A stretch of 39,204 nucleotides of DNA from Neoconidiobolus thromboides FSU 785 (lineage: Eukaryota > Entomophthoromycota > Entomophthoromycetes > Entomophthorales > Neoconidiobolaceae). Positions 1-10,074 of this stretch are shown piece by piece; the stretch's first letter is position 1; every line of letters begins with the position of its first letter. The notes below the pieces were generated by a model. That model worked only from the letters and a program-made list of their open reading frames with translations, was not told the DNA's origin and ran no database searches. The position numbers were made by a program, and so were the translations under genes. The stretch lies in the NCBI GenBank assembly GCA_025603075.1, contig MU626435.1, forward strand, positions 1-39,204, in the 5' to 3' direction.

Positions 1-1
1 T

Positions 2-40
2 GAGGAAGAATCTGAAACTAATACTTTTATAAATAGCTAA
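2..40 (+). CDS. possible 3' end of a CDS entering from the left (partial)
   Basis: Frame 2 is open from the window edge and reads EEESETNTFINS followed by TAA at 38-40. An acidic, Ser/Asn-containing tail is plausible for a protein terminus, but only 12 residues are visible. It could equally be chance. Confidence 0.25.
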   Translation, partial: EEESETNTFINS

Positions 41-200
41 ACATAATTAACACGAAAGCTTTAAGAAAGAAGTCTTCAAGTAATCTGTGACCATTGAAAA
101 GCCAGTATATATTTTAGATGAATATAATTAGAAAAGCTATCTTTGAAATGCAATAATACTATATAATGCTATAATACAAAATATTAAGATGTGATAAAAA

Positions 201-289
201 AAAATATTAAAAAAATATAAAAAAATATAAAAAAATATAAAAAAATATAAAAAAATATAAAAAAATATAAAAAAACATAAAAAAACATT
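201..289. repeat. 10-bp tandem repeat (AAAAATATAA), phased A-tracts
   Basis: About eight to nine units of the decamer AAAAATATAA run in tandem. The last two units carry a T-to-C change (AAAAACATAA). A-tracts of about seven bases recur every 10 bp, close to one helical turn, an arrangement known to give intrinsic DNA curvature. No gene overlaps it. Confidence 0.85.
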
Positions 290-1345
290 AAGTAATAAAA
301 ATATTTGGTAAAAATAAACATAAAATACATTACCGCTTATTAATTTAAATAACTATTTATCTATTATCAAATTAAGGCTAAGTTTTAATATAACATATAT
401 TATAACAAAAATTAGCAATCTCAAATAATTAAAAATACTAAATACTAACCAGTCAAATGCTTGATTTTATTTTCACTTTCGAATATTACTTGTATGAATT
501 TCTGGATTTATACTGAAAGTAAAGTCACTAAAAATTCGCATCTTAATATAGAACCAGATTTATTTGTTACTATTAAAATGAGTTAATAGTATTATGCATA
601 AGGCGATATATTTTTTCGTTTAGGAATTTTGCTAATAATCTTTCCACTAAAATAGCGCTTAAAAATGGAAAAAGTAATGAAGACAGAAAAAACATCCTCA
701 TATTATTTTTTGATATTATAGAATATTTATAATGTTTTTCATGGCAGTAAAAAGTATCCATTACTAATATATTAAATATTAATTTTATTTTAATAAATAA
801 GAGTTAAGCAAATAACTGTAAATGTTTTAATAAATCAAAAAAGATAAAAAATCGATCTAATATGACTAAGTCAACGTTATCTTATTTGAGCATCAGAAGC
901 TTTTACTTCATTTAATTACGCCTATCATTTATAAGAACATGATAAAAACAAAATCAAATTGTTCATATTACAAAAAAAAATTGTAGTAGATTAAAGCACA
1001 GTAATAGAACATTTGATTCTGGCGCAGCATATTTTTTAAAGTCACTTAGATCTATTAACAATCAACTAAAAAATTTGCCAAGTTATTTAAGGTTTTAAAC
1101 TTAAGTATAACAATTGAAGTGATTAAAAGCAAAAAAAGTCATATAAATTAGAATTACCTCATATAATAGAACATGAAAACAATTTGCAGTTTTGTAGATT
1201 AAATTTTATGCATTAAACTGTCAAAGTAATAACATTTGTACCGCTTTCATTGAATCACAAGCTAACGTTGTAGTAACCAGATAACAGTTTTAAATATAAA
1301 TAAATTAAGAAAGCAATGACAAAAAGGATAAAAAATTGAATAAAT
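290..1345. other. non-coding stretch with one MITE
   Basis: This AT-rich stretch separates the phased A-tract repeat from the alpha/beta hydrolase gene. Apart from the MITE copy at 601-700 I see no gene, tRNA or strong repeat. The small open frame on the minus strand at 573-761 runs through the MITE and is not a gene. Confidence 0.6.
601..700 (+). mobile_element. MITE-A copy 1 (TA-flanked, ~100 bp)
   Basis: The copy runs from AGGCGATAT to ACATCCTCA with TA on both sides. The internal body (TTTAGGAATTTTGC, then AATAGCGCTTAAAAATGG, then AAGTAATGA) matches the other copies in this window. The left terminal repeat is more diverged than the right. Confidence 0.8.
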
Positions 1346-2239
1346 ATGATTGTTTGGCCACATATCCCACTTAAAAGTAAACTTTTATTACCAATCAATA
1401 ATCTTCAGAATATAACGTATACTGGCGATACATCAAATTGGATTAATAGCTATGATGTATATTTGCCAAAAGATCAAAGCATCAATACTCCCTTATTGAT
1501 ATGGATTCATGGTGGAGCATGGGTGTCAGGGGACAAAAGAGATGATAGTGAGTTTGCTTCCAAATTAGCCGACCTTGGTATTGCTACTGTTGTATTAAAT
1601 TATCGTCTGAGTTCTTCAAGCAATTCCATCAAATATCCAGATCATATCCTTGATTGTTTCAAAGGGTTTTCGCATGTTCTAAATAACAAAAAACAGCTCA
1701 ATATCAACCCAGATTTAATATTCTTAGGTGGACATTCTGCTGGTAGTCAAATTTCAAGTATGATGGCACTTAATGCTAATCACTATTTGCCTAAAAATAA
1801 TCATATATTAGATTCTGTATCTAAAATTAAAGGAGTTATTTCATTAGGTGGTATCTTTGATTTACCATTATTATATAAACAGGATTATAATTATGGTAAA
1901 AAGTTTCTAAATATTGCTTTTAATGATGATAACTCTAATAAAAGCAATACAACTATCTGGAAACAAGCATCACCTCAGTTTGTTTCAAAAAAGGCAATTG
2001 ATACTATTCATTATTCACCATTGCCACAAGTACTATTAATAAACTCTATTCAAGATCCTTTAGTACATCAAAATCAATCCATTCATTTCCAGGACAAACT
2101 AAATGAAATTGGTTTTAATACTACTCTAGTCAATGGCGAATTCGGTGATCATTACGCTATCTCTAATAATTTGAGTGTTATTCAACAAGTTGCTACATTT
2201 ATTACCTTTGTTGCTAAACTTAAACCAAAACTAATTTAA
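1346..2239 (+). CDS. alpha/beta hydrolase (kynurenine formamidase / isoprenylcysteine methylesterase-like)
   Basis: A single exon of 297 residues. It has the alpha/beta-hydrolase signatures in order: HGGAW at 55-59 (oxyanion hole, HGGxW type), the nucleophile elbow GHSAG with Ser131, the strand VISLGGIFDL near 164-173, and likely acid and base residues Asp237 (QDPLV) and His269 (GDHY). The pattern HGGAW then GHSAG then GGxxDL is shared by arylformamidases, isoprenylcysteine methylesterases and related carboxylesterases; the exact substrate cannot be settled from sequence. No signal peptide or membrane segment is evident, so a soluble cytosolic enzyme is likely. The ATG is the first in frame and length fits the family. 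The APS kinase gene follows about 400 bp downstream on the same strand. Confidence 0.88.
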   Translation: MIVWPHIPLKSKLLLPINNLQNITYTGDTSNWINSYDVYLPKDQSINTPLLIWIHGGAWVSGDKRDDSEFASKLADLGIATVVLNYRLSSSSNSIKYPDHILDCFKGFSHVLNNKKQLNINPDLIFLGGHSAGSQISSMMALNANHYLPKNNHILDSVSKIKGVISLGGIFDLPLLYKQDYNYGKKFLNIAFNDDNSNKSNTTIWKQASPQFVSKKAIDTIHYSPLPQVLLINSIQDPLVHQNQSIHFQDKLNEIGFNTTLVNGEFGDHYAISNNLSVIQQVATFITFVAKLKPKLI

Positions 2240-2634
2240 TTTTATCTGTATCTAATGAATTTATTCATTATCTGTATTTCCTATAAGGTTTAGACTCAAT
2301 ATAATAAATATTGTATATGTTAATTTAATTATTTGTTTAAATTATAAAATTATAAAATTATGAAATATCAATTTGATTATCCTTGACCTAACATTTTAGA
2401 TTATTAATGTTTTTAATAGTATATTATTAAAGTTGCATATAAAAATTAAAGAGTTGCCCAAATATAGAAATAAAGGTAGCATGACACCATAAAACATAAA
2501 AAAGGTGTAAAAAAAACTAAAAATGATACAAAAATTGGAGCCATAGCAATCAAAGATAGTATAAATAACAAAGAAACAAGTAACATAGACAATATTTTTT
2601 ATTTGATTTCAAACTAAAACCCTTACTTTAGCAA
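2240..2634. other. intergenic, hydrolase to APS kinase
   Basis: AT-rich spacer holding the 3' flank of the hydrolase and the 5' flank of the APS kinase. I see no gene, RNA or notable repeat. Confidence 0.6.
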
Positions 2635-3435
2635 ATGGCAACAAACATTACATGGTCAGAAGGCATTACGAATGAAGAAAGAGCCCAATATAATCAACAA
2701 AAGGTAAGCTGTATGGCTAATTTATGAATAAAATACTAAAGTAGACTAGGGAGTAACAATATGGCTAACAGGACTAAGTGGTAGTGGGAAATCAACCATT
2801 GCTATACTATTAGAGAAAAAACTAATCCAAAGTGGTATCCAAAGCTATCGTTTAGATGGTGATAATGTTAGATTTGGATTAAATAAAGATTTAGGCTTTT
2901 CAAATGAAGATAGAATTGAAAATATAAGAAGAATAAGTGAAGTAGGTTGCATTATATAATACTGATTCGTATACAATAGTCATACGCATTTAGGTATCAA
3001 AGCTATTTAACCACAGTGGTGTAGTTACTATTACTTCTTTTATTTCTCCCTTTATCAAAGATCGTGAATTTGCTAGGTCTATTCACTTAAAGGATGATTT
3101 AAGCTTTCTTGAGGTAAAAAACTTTACACTGAACATTTAATTTATTCATTGTAAATCAGGTTTATGTTCACGTGCCTTTAGAAGTAGCTGAGAAAAGGGA
3201 TCCAAAGGGATTATATCAAAAGGCACGCGAAGGCATTATTAAAGAATTTACTGGCATTTCATCACCTTATGAGGCACCACTAAGCCCAGAGATCTTAATC
3301 AATAATCATCTAGTTACTGTTGATGAAGCTGTTAATGTAAGTGTTTTTGCTTTTTTTTACCCAGCCATTTAATTATATTTTTAGATTATCATTGATCATT
3401 TAAAGCAGAACAAATTAATTGATAATAAATTATAA
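2635..3435 (+). CDS. MET14: adenylyl-sulfate (APS) kinase, five exons
   Basis: Exons are 2635-2703, 2750-2941, 2994-3113, 3160-3336 and 3385-3435, giving 202 residues, the usual length for a stand-alone APS kinase. All four introns are GT-AG, 46-52 bp; the first has a TACTAA branch site. The protein shows the family landmarks in order: N-terminal TNITW, P-loop [26 protein letters not shown], the [11 protein letters not shown] segment, FISPF with [21 protein letters not shown], and SPYEAP near the C-terminus. The enzyme phosphorylates adenosine 5'-phosphosulfate to PAPS for sulfate reduction and sulfotransfer in the cytosol. Both chosen termini match the family, and the spliced frame is continuous. 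Confidence 0.95.
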
Positions 3436-4268
3436 ATTATAAATTAATAAAAACAAATAAATCTATCTGTTTATTTGAAATCACATATCTAGTTCCAGTT
3501 TTGGAAAACCATTCTTACTAAAGCACAATTTTTTCATTTAGCTATACTCCGGAGAATACTTAGTACTATTTTCTCAATTAGAGTAAGTATGAATTCTTTC
3601 AAATTAGAGGTAAATTCTCCCTGTCCATTTTATATCAATTTTAAAGACTTTTAGACTACAGCTTCTTTATATACCCTTCAGGAAATCCTTTATAGGTTAT
3701 CATTGTACCTACAATAAAATTCGTAACTCACAACCCTCCATATAATATGACTAAGTTTTTGTCTTACCTTAAAAAAGCACACACTGCTCTCTTTTTACTT
3801 TAGTATTTAGATGTCATGGACCATTTATAAAAATATAAAAGATTTTTCTTTTCTGGGAAGCTTTATAAATGGCGTTTAATAGGGTAATTGACTTTAACTA
3901 CTCCAAAGCAAAAATAGAAAAAAGTTACGATGCCAGAGAAGCCATGCTGCCTTGGACTTAATCTCCTATCTTATAAATAGTTAATACTCATTAATAAAAT
4001 AACCGTCCAGAGGTTTACCTCCTATAATAAATCAAAGAAATATCTTTAGCTATACTTATCGATCATGGTGTTTACATCTACTTTTTTATTATTATTTTGC
4101 ATTTCTTGGCATCAGGTCAAGTTTCTAAACTAATGAATGAATTCGAATAAAAAACCAATAAGTTTAAAAGCATTTCGTTTGAGTCTATTAAGACATCTAA
4201 AAAAATGAACTTACATACATGAATTTTTTATTTTATTTTATTAAATATAAAGCATATCGTTTATAACA
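3436..4268. other. intergenic with possible decayed coding remnants
   Basis: No intact gene is visible. On the plus strand at about 3810-3900 a frame begins MSWTIYKNIKDFSF and stops; a neighbouring frame continues VIDFNYSKAKIEKSYDAR to a stop near 3961. A further open run lies at about 4032-4148 (AILIDHG...ASGQVSKLMNEFE). These may be fragments of a degenerate gene I cannot name, or chance. Confidence 0.3.
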
Positions 4269-5259
4269 TTATTTAGTTGATTCACAATTGAGTATACTTT
4301 CTTTCTTTTTGAATCTATCAACAATTGATCTAAATATCAATTTTATGTCTGTATAAATACTATCATGTAAAACCATTAACGCCATTGGATTAACTACAGT
4401 AAAGAACACTACAGCAACTAATACTATAAAATCTTCAATACTGCTTCTTAGCTGGGTCAATATCTGTTCTTTTTATACCAATCACTACGAAAGGCCCTAC
4501 ACTAATGTTGTAAAGCAGCAGTATGATACCCGTTCTGATATATGTACTACGCTTTTGCTTTTTTACACTAGAATTTAAGTTGTAAAATGAGTCGTTTAAT
4601 TCACTATTTCTGTTATTTTCTAGTAAACAGGCAAATCGTTTAGCCAAAGAAGTGTAACAGAAATCAACCAAAACCAAACAAACAGAACAAAGGATTAACA
4701 TATAGCAAGCAGTAAATCTTGTTATGAAAACAACAGAAAGAGCATTGGGATAGTAATACCTTTGAAAAGGCATAAGTATAAAGTCCTTATTAACAAATAC
4801 TCCTATTAATATTGCTAAATGAAAAAATTGAAGGAATACAAATACAGCAGCCCATATCCATATTTTTAGCTTCCTTTTTAGACATAAAGCCCAATACCTT
4901 AATAAAGCCAAAAACCCGACACAGCTAACTGAAAAGAATACAAAGGAAACCTCGATGAGGCCATCATATTGGCCATAATTCACATTTAAGAATATTTTTC
5001 CAATCCCTATGATATTAAATGCTACTGCTTGACAAAGTTTATAAGTAACAAATATAGCGTCTCCAATCGTTAAAAAACTAGCCATCCACATATCAAATGT
5101 TTTAAATCCTTGCCTTTTTACTAAATAGAAGGTAAATAGGTTGAAAAAGATAGATAAAATTGAAAGTGCAATAGTCAAATTACTATAATATGTACTTTCA
5201 GAAGTGAAGCTACTAGTTGGCTGCAAGGCTGCCTTTTCCATATATAGTGTCGAATTCAT
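4269..5259 (-). CDS. family A (rhodopsin-like) GPCR with a frameshift between TM6 and TM7
   Basis: From ATG at 5257-5259 a 274-residue frame reads through six predicted helices: TM1 about 26-47, TM2 56-80, TM3 100-123 ending LRYW (in the position of the E/DRY motif), TM4 133-153, TM5 170-195, and TM6 about 240-262. It stops at 4435-4437. The adjoining frame, entered near 4448-4453, supplies TM7 with the NPxxx motif (VVNPMALM) and a basic cytosolic tail ending at 4269. Joining needs a one-base insertion or two-base deletion relative to an intact gene; the frames abut, so an intron does not explain it. N-glycosylation sites (NST, NLT) lie in the N-terminal tail, as expected for a plasma-membrane receptor. 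The ligand is unknown. It is either a recent pseudogene or carries a sequencing error. Confidence 0.75.
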
Positions 5260-5549
5260 GTTTGAAAAGAGGATAAAAACACATTAAGATAGACTTTTTT
5301 ATTATTAATTTATAGTTTCAATTTAGTTACCTAAAACTAGCTTTTAGTCATGGTTGGGAATTAGCGGATTTGTTATTTTAGCTTTATTGTTTCTTATCCA
5401 TAACAATAAAGTGATTCAGCTATTTCTGATTTAGATAAGCTTCAATCATAAATTCAATGAAAAATAAAGTTTGGTTATTTAAGGATGAAGAAATAAAAGG
5501 ACTTTTTACTAAAACAAGAGCACTATATGTAAGCTGCTTTTTTAATATA

Positions 5550-5649
5550 TGGGGATGTTTTTTTGGCTTAATTACTTTTTCCATCTTTTAAGCATTATTT
5601 GAGTCGAAAGATTGTTAGTAAAATTCTTAAATACAAAAATACATTCCTA
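5550..5649 (-). mobile_element. MITE-A copy 2
   Basis: One hundred bases from TGGGGATGT to ACATTCCTA, flanked by TA on each side. It is in the opposite orientation to copy 1: the body reads GGCTTAATTACTTTTTCCAT and onward. Confidence 0.88.
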
Positions 5650-6328
5650 TATCAACTTTATTTACCGTAGACTTTGGCCTAAACATTTTACTTCTATTTT
5701 ATATAAAAACACCTCTGCTGTCATCACACCATAAGTACTGAACCATTTCTAGTCTATCATATTTACCTTTTTTACTAAAAGAAATCCTAGTGCTATCAGA
5801 TTTTATAAGACACTTGACCCACTAGTCTACCCACTTTACTTAGTAAACCCAAACACTATTCCAATTTTTCTTGATTTTGAGCTCAAGTATTAGTTTCATT
5901 GTAATGTTGTTTCTAAAATAACCTCCTTTTCTCATATAAAATAATGAAAAGACTGTTGATTGCAATTTGAAATATTTTTTGTGCTCAAAAAGGAATTTTT
6001 TTTAACAAAAATCACTGTAGCAATTCTACCCCTTTGCACAATAATTTTAAAAAATACAAAGTTTAGAAATAGCCTTTGAAGATCTAAGATTAACTGAATA
6101 TTTTTTTGTATTTATATTGAATGATGTATAACAATGTATAGCAAAATACAAATGTAAAAGGTAACAGTCATCTTTATTTACTGTATTTAGCGAAAGTGGC
6201 ATCTAAAGTCAAAAGTAAGAAATCTCGGAACAGTGTTTGAATGCACCGGATGCAGTGGATACACTAGTAGTTCAGATGTTTCGAAAAAATTGGTAATTTT
6301 AATTATAACGTTAAATAAAATAAATATA

Positions 6329-6428
6329 TGGAGATATATTTTTTCGTTTAGGAATTTTGCTAACAATCTTTCCACCCAAATAGCGCTTAAAAAATGGAAA
6401 AAGTAATGAAGCCAAAAAAACATCCCCA
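6329..6428 (+). mobile_element. MITE-A copy 3
   Basis: Exactly 100 bases from TGGAGATAT to ACATCCCCA, bounded by TA on both sides. The body is almost identical to copy 1, including TTTCGTTTAGGAATTTTGCT and AATAGCGCTT. A minus-strand open frame at 6187-6429 is a by-product of the element. Confidence 0.92.
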
Positions 6429-6609
6429 TATACTAATAAAGAATTTAATGACATTTTGAATATTGCTAAATAAAAGTTGAGTTTATTGCAAAATTATATA
6501 TTAAATATTATTCGGATTACATATGAAATTTATAAAGTTCTCAGTTTGGTAAGTTTCATGATAGCTTTGATTTTATTTTATAATATTTAAATACGATCCC
6601 AAAACAATC

Positions 6610-6652
6610 TATATCATTAAAGAAAACTTTCAAGATTTTCTTTAATGATATA
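6610..6652. repeat. perfect 17-bp hairpin with 9-base loop
   Basis: TATATCATTAAAGAAAA at 6610-6626 is followed by the loop CTTTCAAGA and then the exact reverse complement at 6636-6652. It lies in a gene-free stretch. Confidence 0.9.
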
Positions 6653-7237
6653 AGTCATTTTGGAATTTTAGTGCTACATGAGGATCTCCGAGTTAGTTTT
6701 AGAATCCAGTTAGAAATTCAAATTTTAAGTTTTTAAACTTGTAAGTCCTTTGTGAAATCAGGTACTCAGTAATTGGAGTCAAATAGCTATTGCCGGGTTG
6801 ACTACACTGTAAGTCTGGAGGTCTTAATTTATCTGACTAAGATAGACTTGAATTACTAAGAATAGCACATAATAGGCTACGGACCATATAAGACAAATAG
6901 AATAGACAATACTGCTGTAAGATCTATGTAAAACACTATTAAGAAAATTTAGTGGCTTTATTGAATGCGAAAGATATCGGGGAATAATCAGTTAAAAAGC
7001 CTCGAGTTACTATGTTCTAAAATCTTTTTTATACCCTGACAAGTACAAATATCAAGATGAGAAGATAACATTACCTAAGATGAAGCTAAAAATCCTCATA
7101 GCAAATTAAACTAAGAGCGCGGGATTGATCGTCTCTAAACTTGAGAATACAACAACTTAAACGGTTATTATGCTACAACCATAGAGCTGACAAAGCGATA
7201 TTCCACACCTTAATTTTAATTTTGATTTTTTTATTAA
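6653..7237. other. non-coding stretch before the inverted repeat
   Basis: Slightly more GC than its surroundings but without an open frame, tRNA or repeat that I can support. Confidence 0.5.
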
Positions 7238-7552
7238 ATATTATAAAAAAATCTATTTAATAGATGTTTTAATTTTTTTATAAAAGAGTAATTTCAAAGC
7301 TAACTACTCCTTTTTACACAGTTGTTTATTAAATTAGTAATATATTAATAATATAAATGTAGTATTAAAACATTTTTTTAATAGTAGATCCGTAATATTA
7401 GCTATAAAGTAGTCAACAATAAATGCTTAATGAAGTTTTATAGAAATATATGGGGATGTATTCTTTTGTTTAAAAATTTTGCTAATAATTTTTTTGCTCA
7501 AATAGTGCTTAAAAATGGAAAAAATAATGAAATCAAAAAACATCCCCCCATA
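7238..7552 (+). repeat. left arm of a ~312 bp inverted repeat
   Basis: The arm is nearly the exact reverse complement of 8119-8430. It consists of about 210 bp of unique sequence (7238-7448) followed by MITE-A copy 4. Apart from the inner MITE terminus I found almost no mismatches when reading the arms against each other. The 566 bp between the arms contains a tRNA-Lys gene. Confidence 0.92.
7451..7550 (+). mobile_element. MITE-A copy 4 (inner end of left inverted-repeat arm)
   Basis: One hundred bases from TGGGGATGT to ACATCCCCCCA, flanked by TA. Its body matches copy 5 in reverse orientation almost base for base, unlike the other copies, so the two were copied together as part of the inverted repeat. 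Confidence 0.9.
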
Positions 7553-7948
7553 CGTTATATTAATAAAAAATTTGGTAGACTGAGAATCTTTGTTAAATTT
7601 AGTAAAATTCAGTTTAACTTACAATATAAACTATAATTTAATAATTTGGAACTATGTTGGGTACCTTTGCTTTTTAATAAAAAGAATTATTTTTATATAA
7701 TTCTAAGCGAAAATATAAAATACAAGATATTTAAAAATTGGATAAGAAAATGAAACTAATTTAGACATATCCCCTTATTAAATTTTTGGACTATTGAGGC
7801 AATATTTTCGAAAAATTAATAGAAGTTGTTCAAAACTAGCTATAGTCAGACTATAAAGTTATTTCAAAAATATAAGACTCTCAAGCCTAAATGAAATAGT
7901 ATGTTTTTTAAGTAAATATATGGTATCAAAAAAATCTCAGCCACTTAA

Positions 7949-8021
7949 AGCCCAACGCGGGGGTCGAACCCGCAACCTTGTGATTAAGAGTCACACGCTC
8001 TGCCGATTGAGCTAGCCAGGC
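7949..8021 (-). tRNA. tRNA-Lys (anticodon CTT)
   Basis: A 73-nt cloverleaf reads on the minus strand. The acceptor GCCTGGC pairs with GTTGGGC (three G-U pairs); the D arm is GCTC/GAGC. The anticodon stem TGTGA/TCACA encloses CTCTTAA with anticodon CTT. The T arm GCGGG/CCCGC encloses TTCGACC, so the B box is intact. There is no intron. The same 73 bases recur at 11466-11538. Confidence 0.96.
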
Positions 8022-8118
8022 TTTTGTTGCTGTTATCTGATTATGAGATAAATAATATATAAATAGTAATTTTTGCCTTACTTCGATTTTAGCAGGTAAC
8101 GATTTTTAAACATGATAC

Positions 8119-8430
8119 TATGGGATATTTTTTGATTTCATTATTTTTTCCATTTTTAAGCACTATTTGAGCAAAAAAATTATTAGCAAAATTTTTAAAC
8201 AAAAGAATACATCCCCATATATTTCTATAAAACTTCATTAAGCATTTATTGTTGACTACTTTATAGCTAATATTACGGATCTACTATTAAAAAAATGTTT
8301 TAATACTACATTTATATTATTAATATATTACTAATTTAATAAACAACTGTGTAAAAAGGAGTAGTTAGCTTTGAAATTACTCTTTTATAAAAAAATTAAA
8401 ACATCTATTAAATAGATTTTTTTATAATAT
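8119..8430 (-). repeat. right arm of the ~312 bp inverted repeat
   Basis: Reverse complement of 7238-7552, starting with MITE-A copy 5 and continuing with the 210-bp unique segment. It ends exactly at the TA where MITE-A copy 6 begins. The stretch 8119-8532 is therefore a 210-bp core flanked by two inverted MITEs; the left arm lacks the outer MITE. Confidence 0.92.
8121..8217 (-). mobile_element. MITE-A copy 5
   Basis: Ninety-seven bases from TGGGATATT to ACATCCCCA with flanking TA. It differs from copy 4 almost only at the inner terminus. Confidence 0.9.
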
Positions 8431-8431
8431 A

Positions 8432-8530
8432 TGGAGATGTATTTTTGTATTTAAGAATTTTACTAATAATCTTTCTGCTCAAATAATGCTTAAAAATGCA
8501 AAAAGCAATGAAGCCAAAAAAACATCCCCA
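8432..8530 (+). mobile_element. MITE-A copy 6
   Basis: Ninety-nine bases from TGGAGATGT to ACATCCCCA, flanked by TA. It abuts the outer end of the right inverted-repeat arm, in the opposite orientation to copy 5. Confidence 0.92.
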
Positions 8531-9606
8531 TATGCTGAATCATGATTTGATATTCCAGATAAATAATCAAAATAAACTTTGCCTATTGTTTTATCACCCT
8601 TTAAATATAGAACACCAAGACCTAATACTATATAGCTTGTTTGTTATAGTGATTTAAATTTATTGAATCTGACTTTGTTTTTATATCTACTTTTATACTT
8701 ATTTAAAATTTAGAGCTATTATACAACTTATTGTTTAATTTTTTAATAGTTCTATTATACATATTTAAGTATCAATACAAAATCTATAGAATTTGTATAC
8801 CTTTTTTTCTTTATCAAAAGATTCTTCTATCTCTGCTTTGTTTCTTATTGCTGTATTTATTTTATTTTATTTTATTTTATTTATTTTCAAATAATTTTTT
8901 ATAATTATATAATAGGCGCATATATTAAGCAGGTCTGTTTCTCTTGCTGGATTTTTAAAATTGCTTAATATATATTTAAAAATATATATTAAAGCTACAA
9001 TTGATAGTAATGCTATTTATTGGTTTTGTTGTTTGTTTCTTTTAAAACATTAATTTTATGTATTAATTAAGTTTAATATTATTCATAATGATTTTAATTT
9101 TTTCTTTTATTATAAAATTCTATAAATTTGGGTTGTTATAAACAATTGTCAAGATTAATATAAATGAATTATAATATTTATATAGTGTGCTTTTCCTTAC
9201 TATATTGAAATTTTTAAAGATTCTACTTTGTTTTTATTTTAAGCTTTTTGAATTTAAACTAATCATATACACTAAGGACTTACAAATTGAAAAGCTTTGA
9301 ATTTTTAACTAAATCCTCAAACTAATTCGAACATCTCTATGTTATTAAAAATACTTAATTCCTTAATGACAGTTCTTCTATAGTATTATTATTGTCTTGT
9401 AGTAGATTGTACATTTGGTTCTTTTTGTTTTAGTTATAAGGCATTATCTTTATAATTCTAAATAAATAAATGTTTTTATGTTATGTTCTAATAGTGATCA
9501 AAAAACTTGAGCTACTCTACTAAAATCTATTAATAAATTCTAAAAATAAATTTAAAATTGAACTTTAAAACAAGTATGCATTTAAAAATAAAGCTTAAAT
9601 CCGGTT
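8531..9606. other. non-coding, AT-rich
   Basis: No gene seen. It contains a short TTTTA-type repeat at about 8855-8885. The stretch 9340-9600 is paralogous to 11640-11990, the 3' flank of the duplicated secreted-protein gene. Relative to the second copy of the block, roughly 8100-9335 looks like an insertion. Confidence 0.55.
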
Positions 9607-10023
9607 TTAATAATAAGGTGTAGGACAGTAAGAAGGTTTAATGGTAACAGTCTTAGTACCAGTTGAAGTTACAATTTGGGTAGAGGTAATAGTTTTAGCA
9701 GTACAAGGAGTTGGACAATCGATTGGTTTATTAGTTACTGTGATAGTTGAAGTGGAAGTAACAACCTGAGTAGAAGTAACAGTCTTAGGAGTACAAGGAG
9801 TGGGGCAATTGGTTGGTTTATTGGTAATTGTGGCAGTTGAAGTCAAAGCTACAATCGAGGTTTGAGTAACTGTCTTTGGGTTACATCCATGACCGCCGCC
9901 ATCACCACCTCCATGGCCTCCGCTATTATCGCCATCGTAGCCACCACCATAGTCATTTTGGTATGTAGCGTTAATAGCTAAGAAAAAGAGGACCATCCAG
10001 CTAAATAATAAATATTTAATCAT
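9607..10023 (-). CDS. secreted Gly-rich protein with three two-cysteine Thr-rich repeats
   Basis: A 138-residue single-exon protein. Residues 1 to about 20 form a signal peptide (MIKYLLFSWMVLFFLAINAT). A Gly/Asp/His-rich spacer (GGGYDGDNSGGHGGG...) follows. Then come three tandem repeats of about 30 residues, each starting with Cys then TVT/TIT and a VTSTxTxTVT-like core and ending in CPTP; the last ends CPTPYY. The repeat unit resembles the mature part of the 55-59-residue peptides encoded at 10618, 12914 and 39092, so it looks like a triplicated member of that family. The product is probably exported to the wall or medium. A TATA-like box (TATAAAAAGGG) lies about 41 bp upstream. It is divergent from the 10618 gene over a 594-bp shared upstream region. 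Function is unknown. Confidence 0.88.
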   Translation of the reverse strand: MIKYLLFSWMVLFFLAINATYQNDYGGGYDGDNSGGHGGGDGGGHGCNPKTVTQTSIVALTSTATITNKPTNCPTPCTPKTVTSTQVVTSTSTITVTNKPIDCPTPCTAKTITSTQIVTSTGTKTVTIKPSYCPTPYY

Positions 10024-10063
10024 TTTTGTCTTTTTTGTTATAAAAGACCGAGCTCCATTACAT

Positions 10064-10074
10064 CCCTTTTTATA
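10064..10074 (-). promoter_or_regulatory. TATA box of the secreted repeat-protein gene
   Basis: TATAAAAAGGG on the minus strand, about 41 bp upstream of the ATG at 10023. Confidence 0.55.

Larger units (their letters stand above)
5260..6609. other. intergenic with two MITE copies
   Basis: No intact gene. A short plus-strand frame at 5457-5528 (starting MKNKVWLFKDEEIKG) ends at a GTAAGC donor-like site just before MITE copy 2 and may be a relict exon; this is weak. The rest is AT-rich spacer. Confidence 0.4.

Noticed and set aside
201-289. CRISPR-like array
   Set aside because: Units are 10 bp and directly adjacent with no spacers; it is a simple tandem repeat in a eukaryotic sequence.
573-761. 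Minus-strand open frame of 62 codons
   Set aside because: It runs through MITE-A copy 1; similar frames appear in other copies only because the element body lacks stops.
3172-3372. A separate small gene starting inside the APS kinase region
   Set aside because: It is exon 4 of the APS kinase read from an internal codon and into the intron.
6187-6429. Minus-strand open frame of 80 codons
   Set aside because: Its first half is MITE-A copy 3 and the rest has no coding features.
7430-7636. Plus-strand open frame of 68 codons
   Set aside because: It is a read-through of MITE-A copy 4 and flanking repeat arm.
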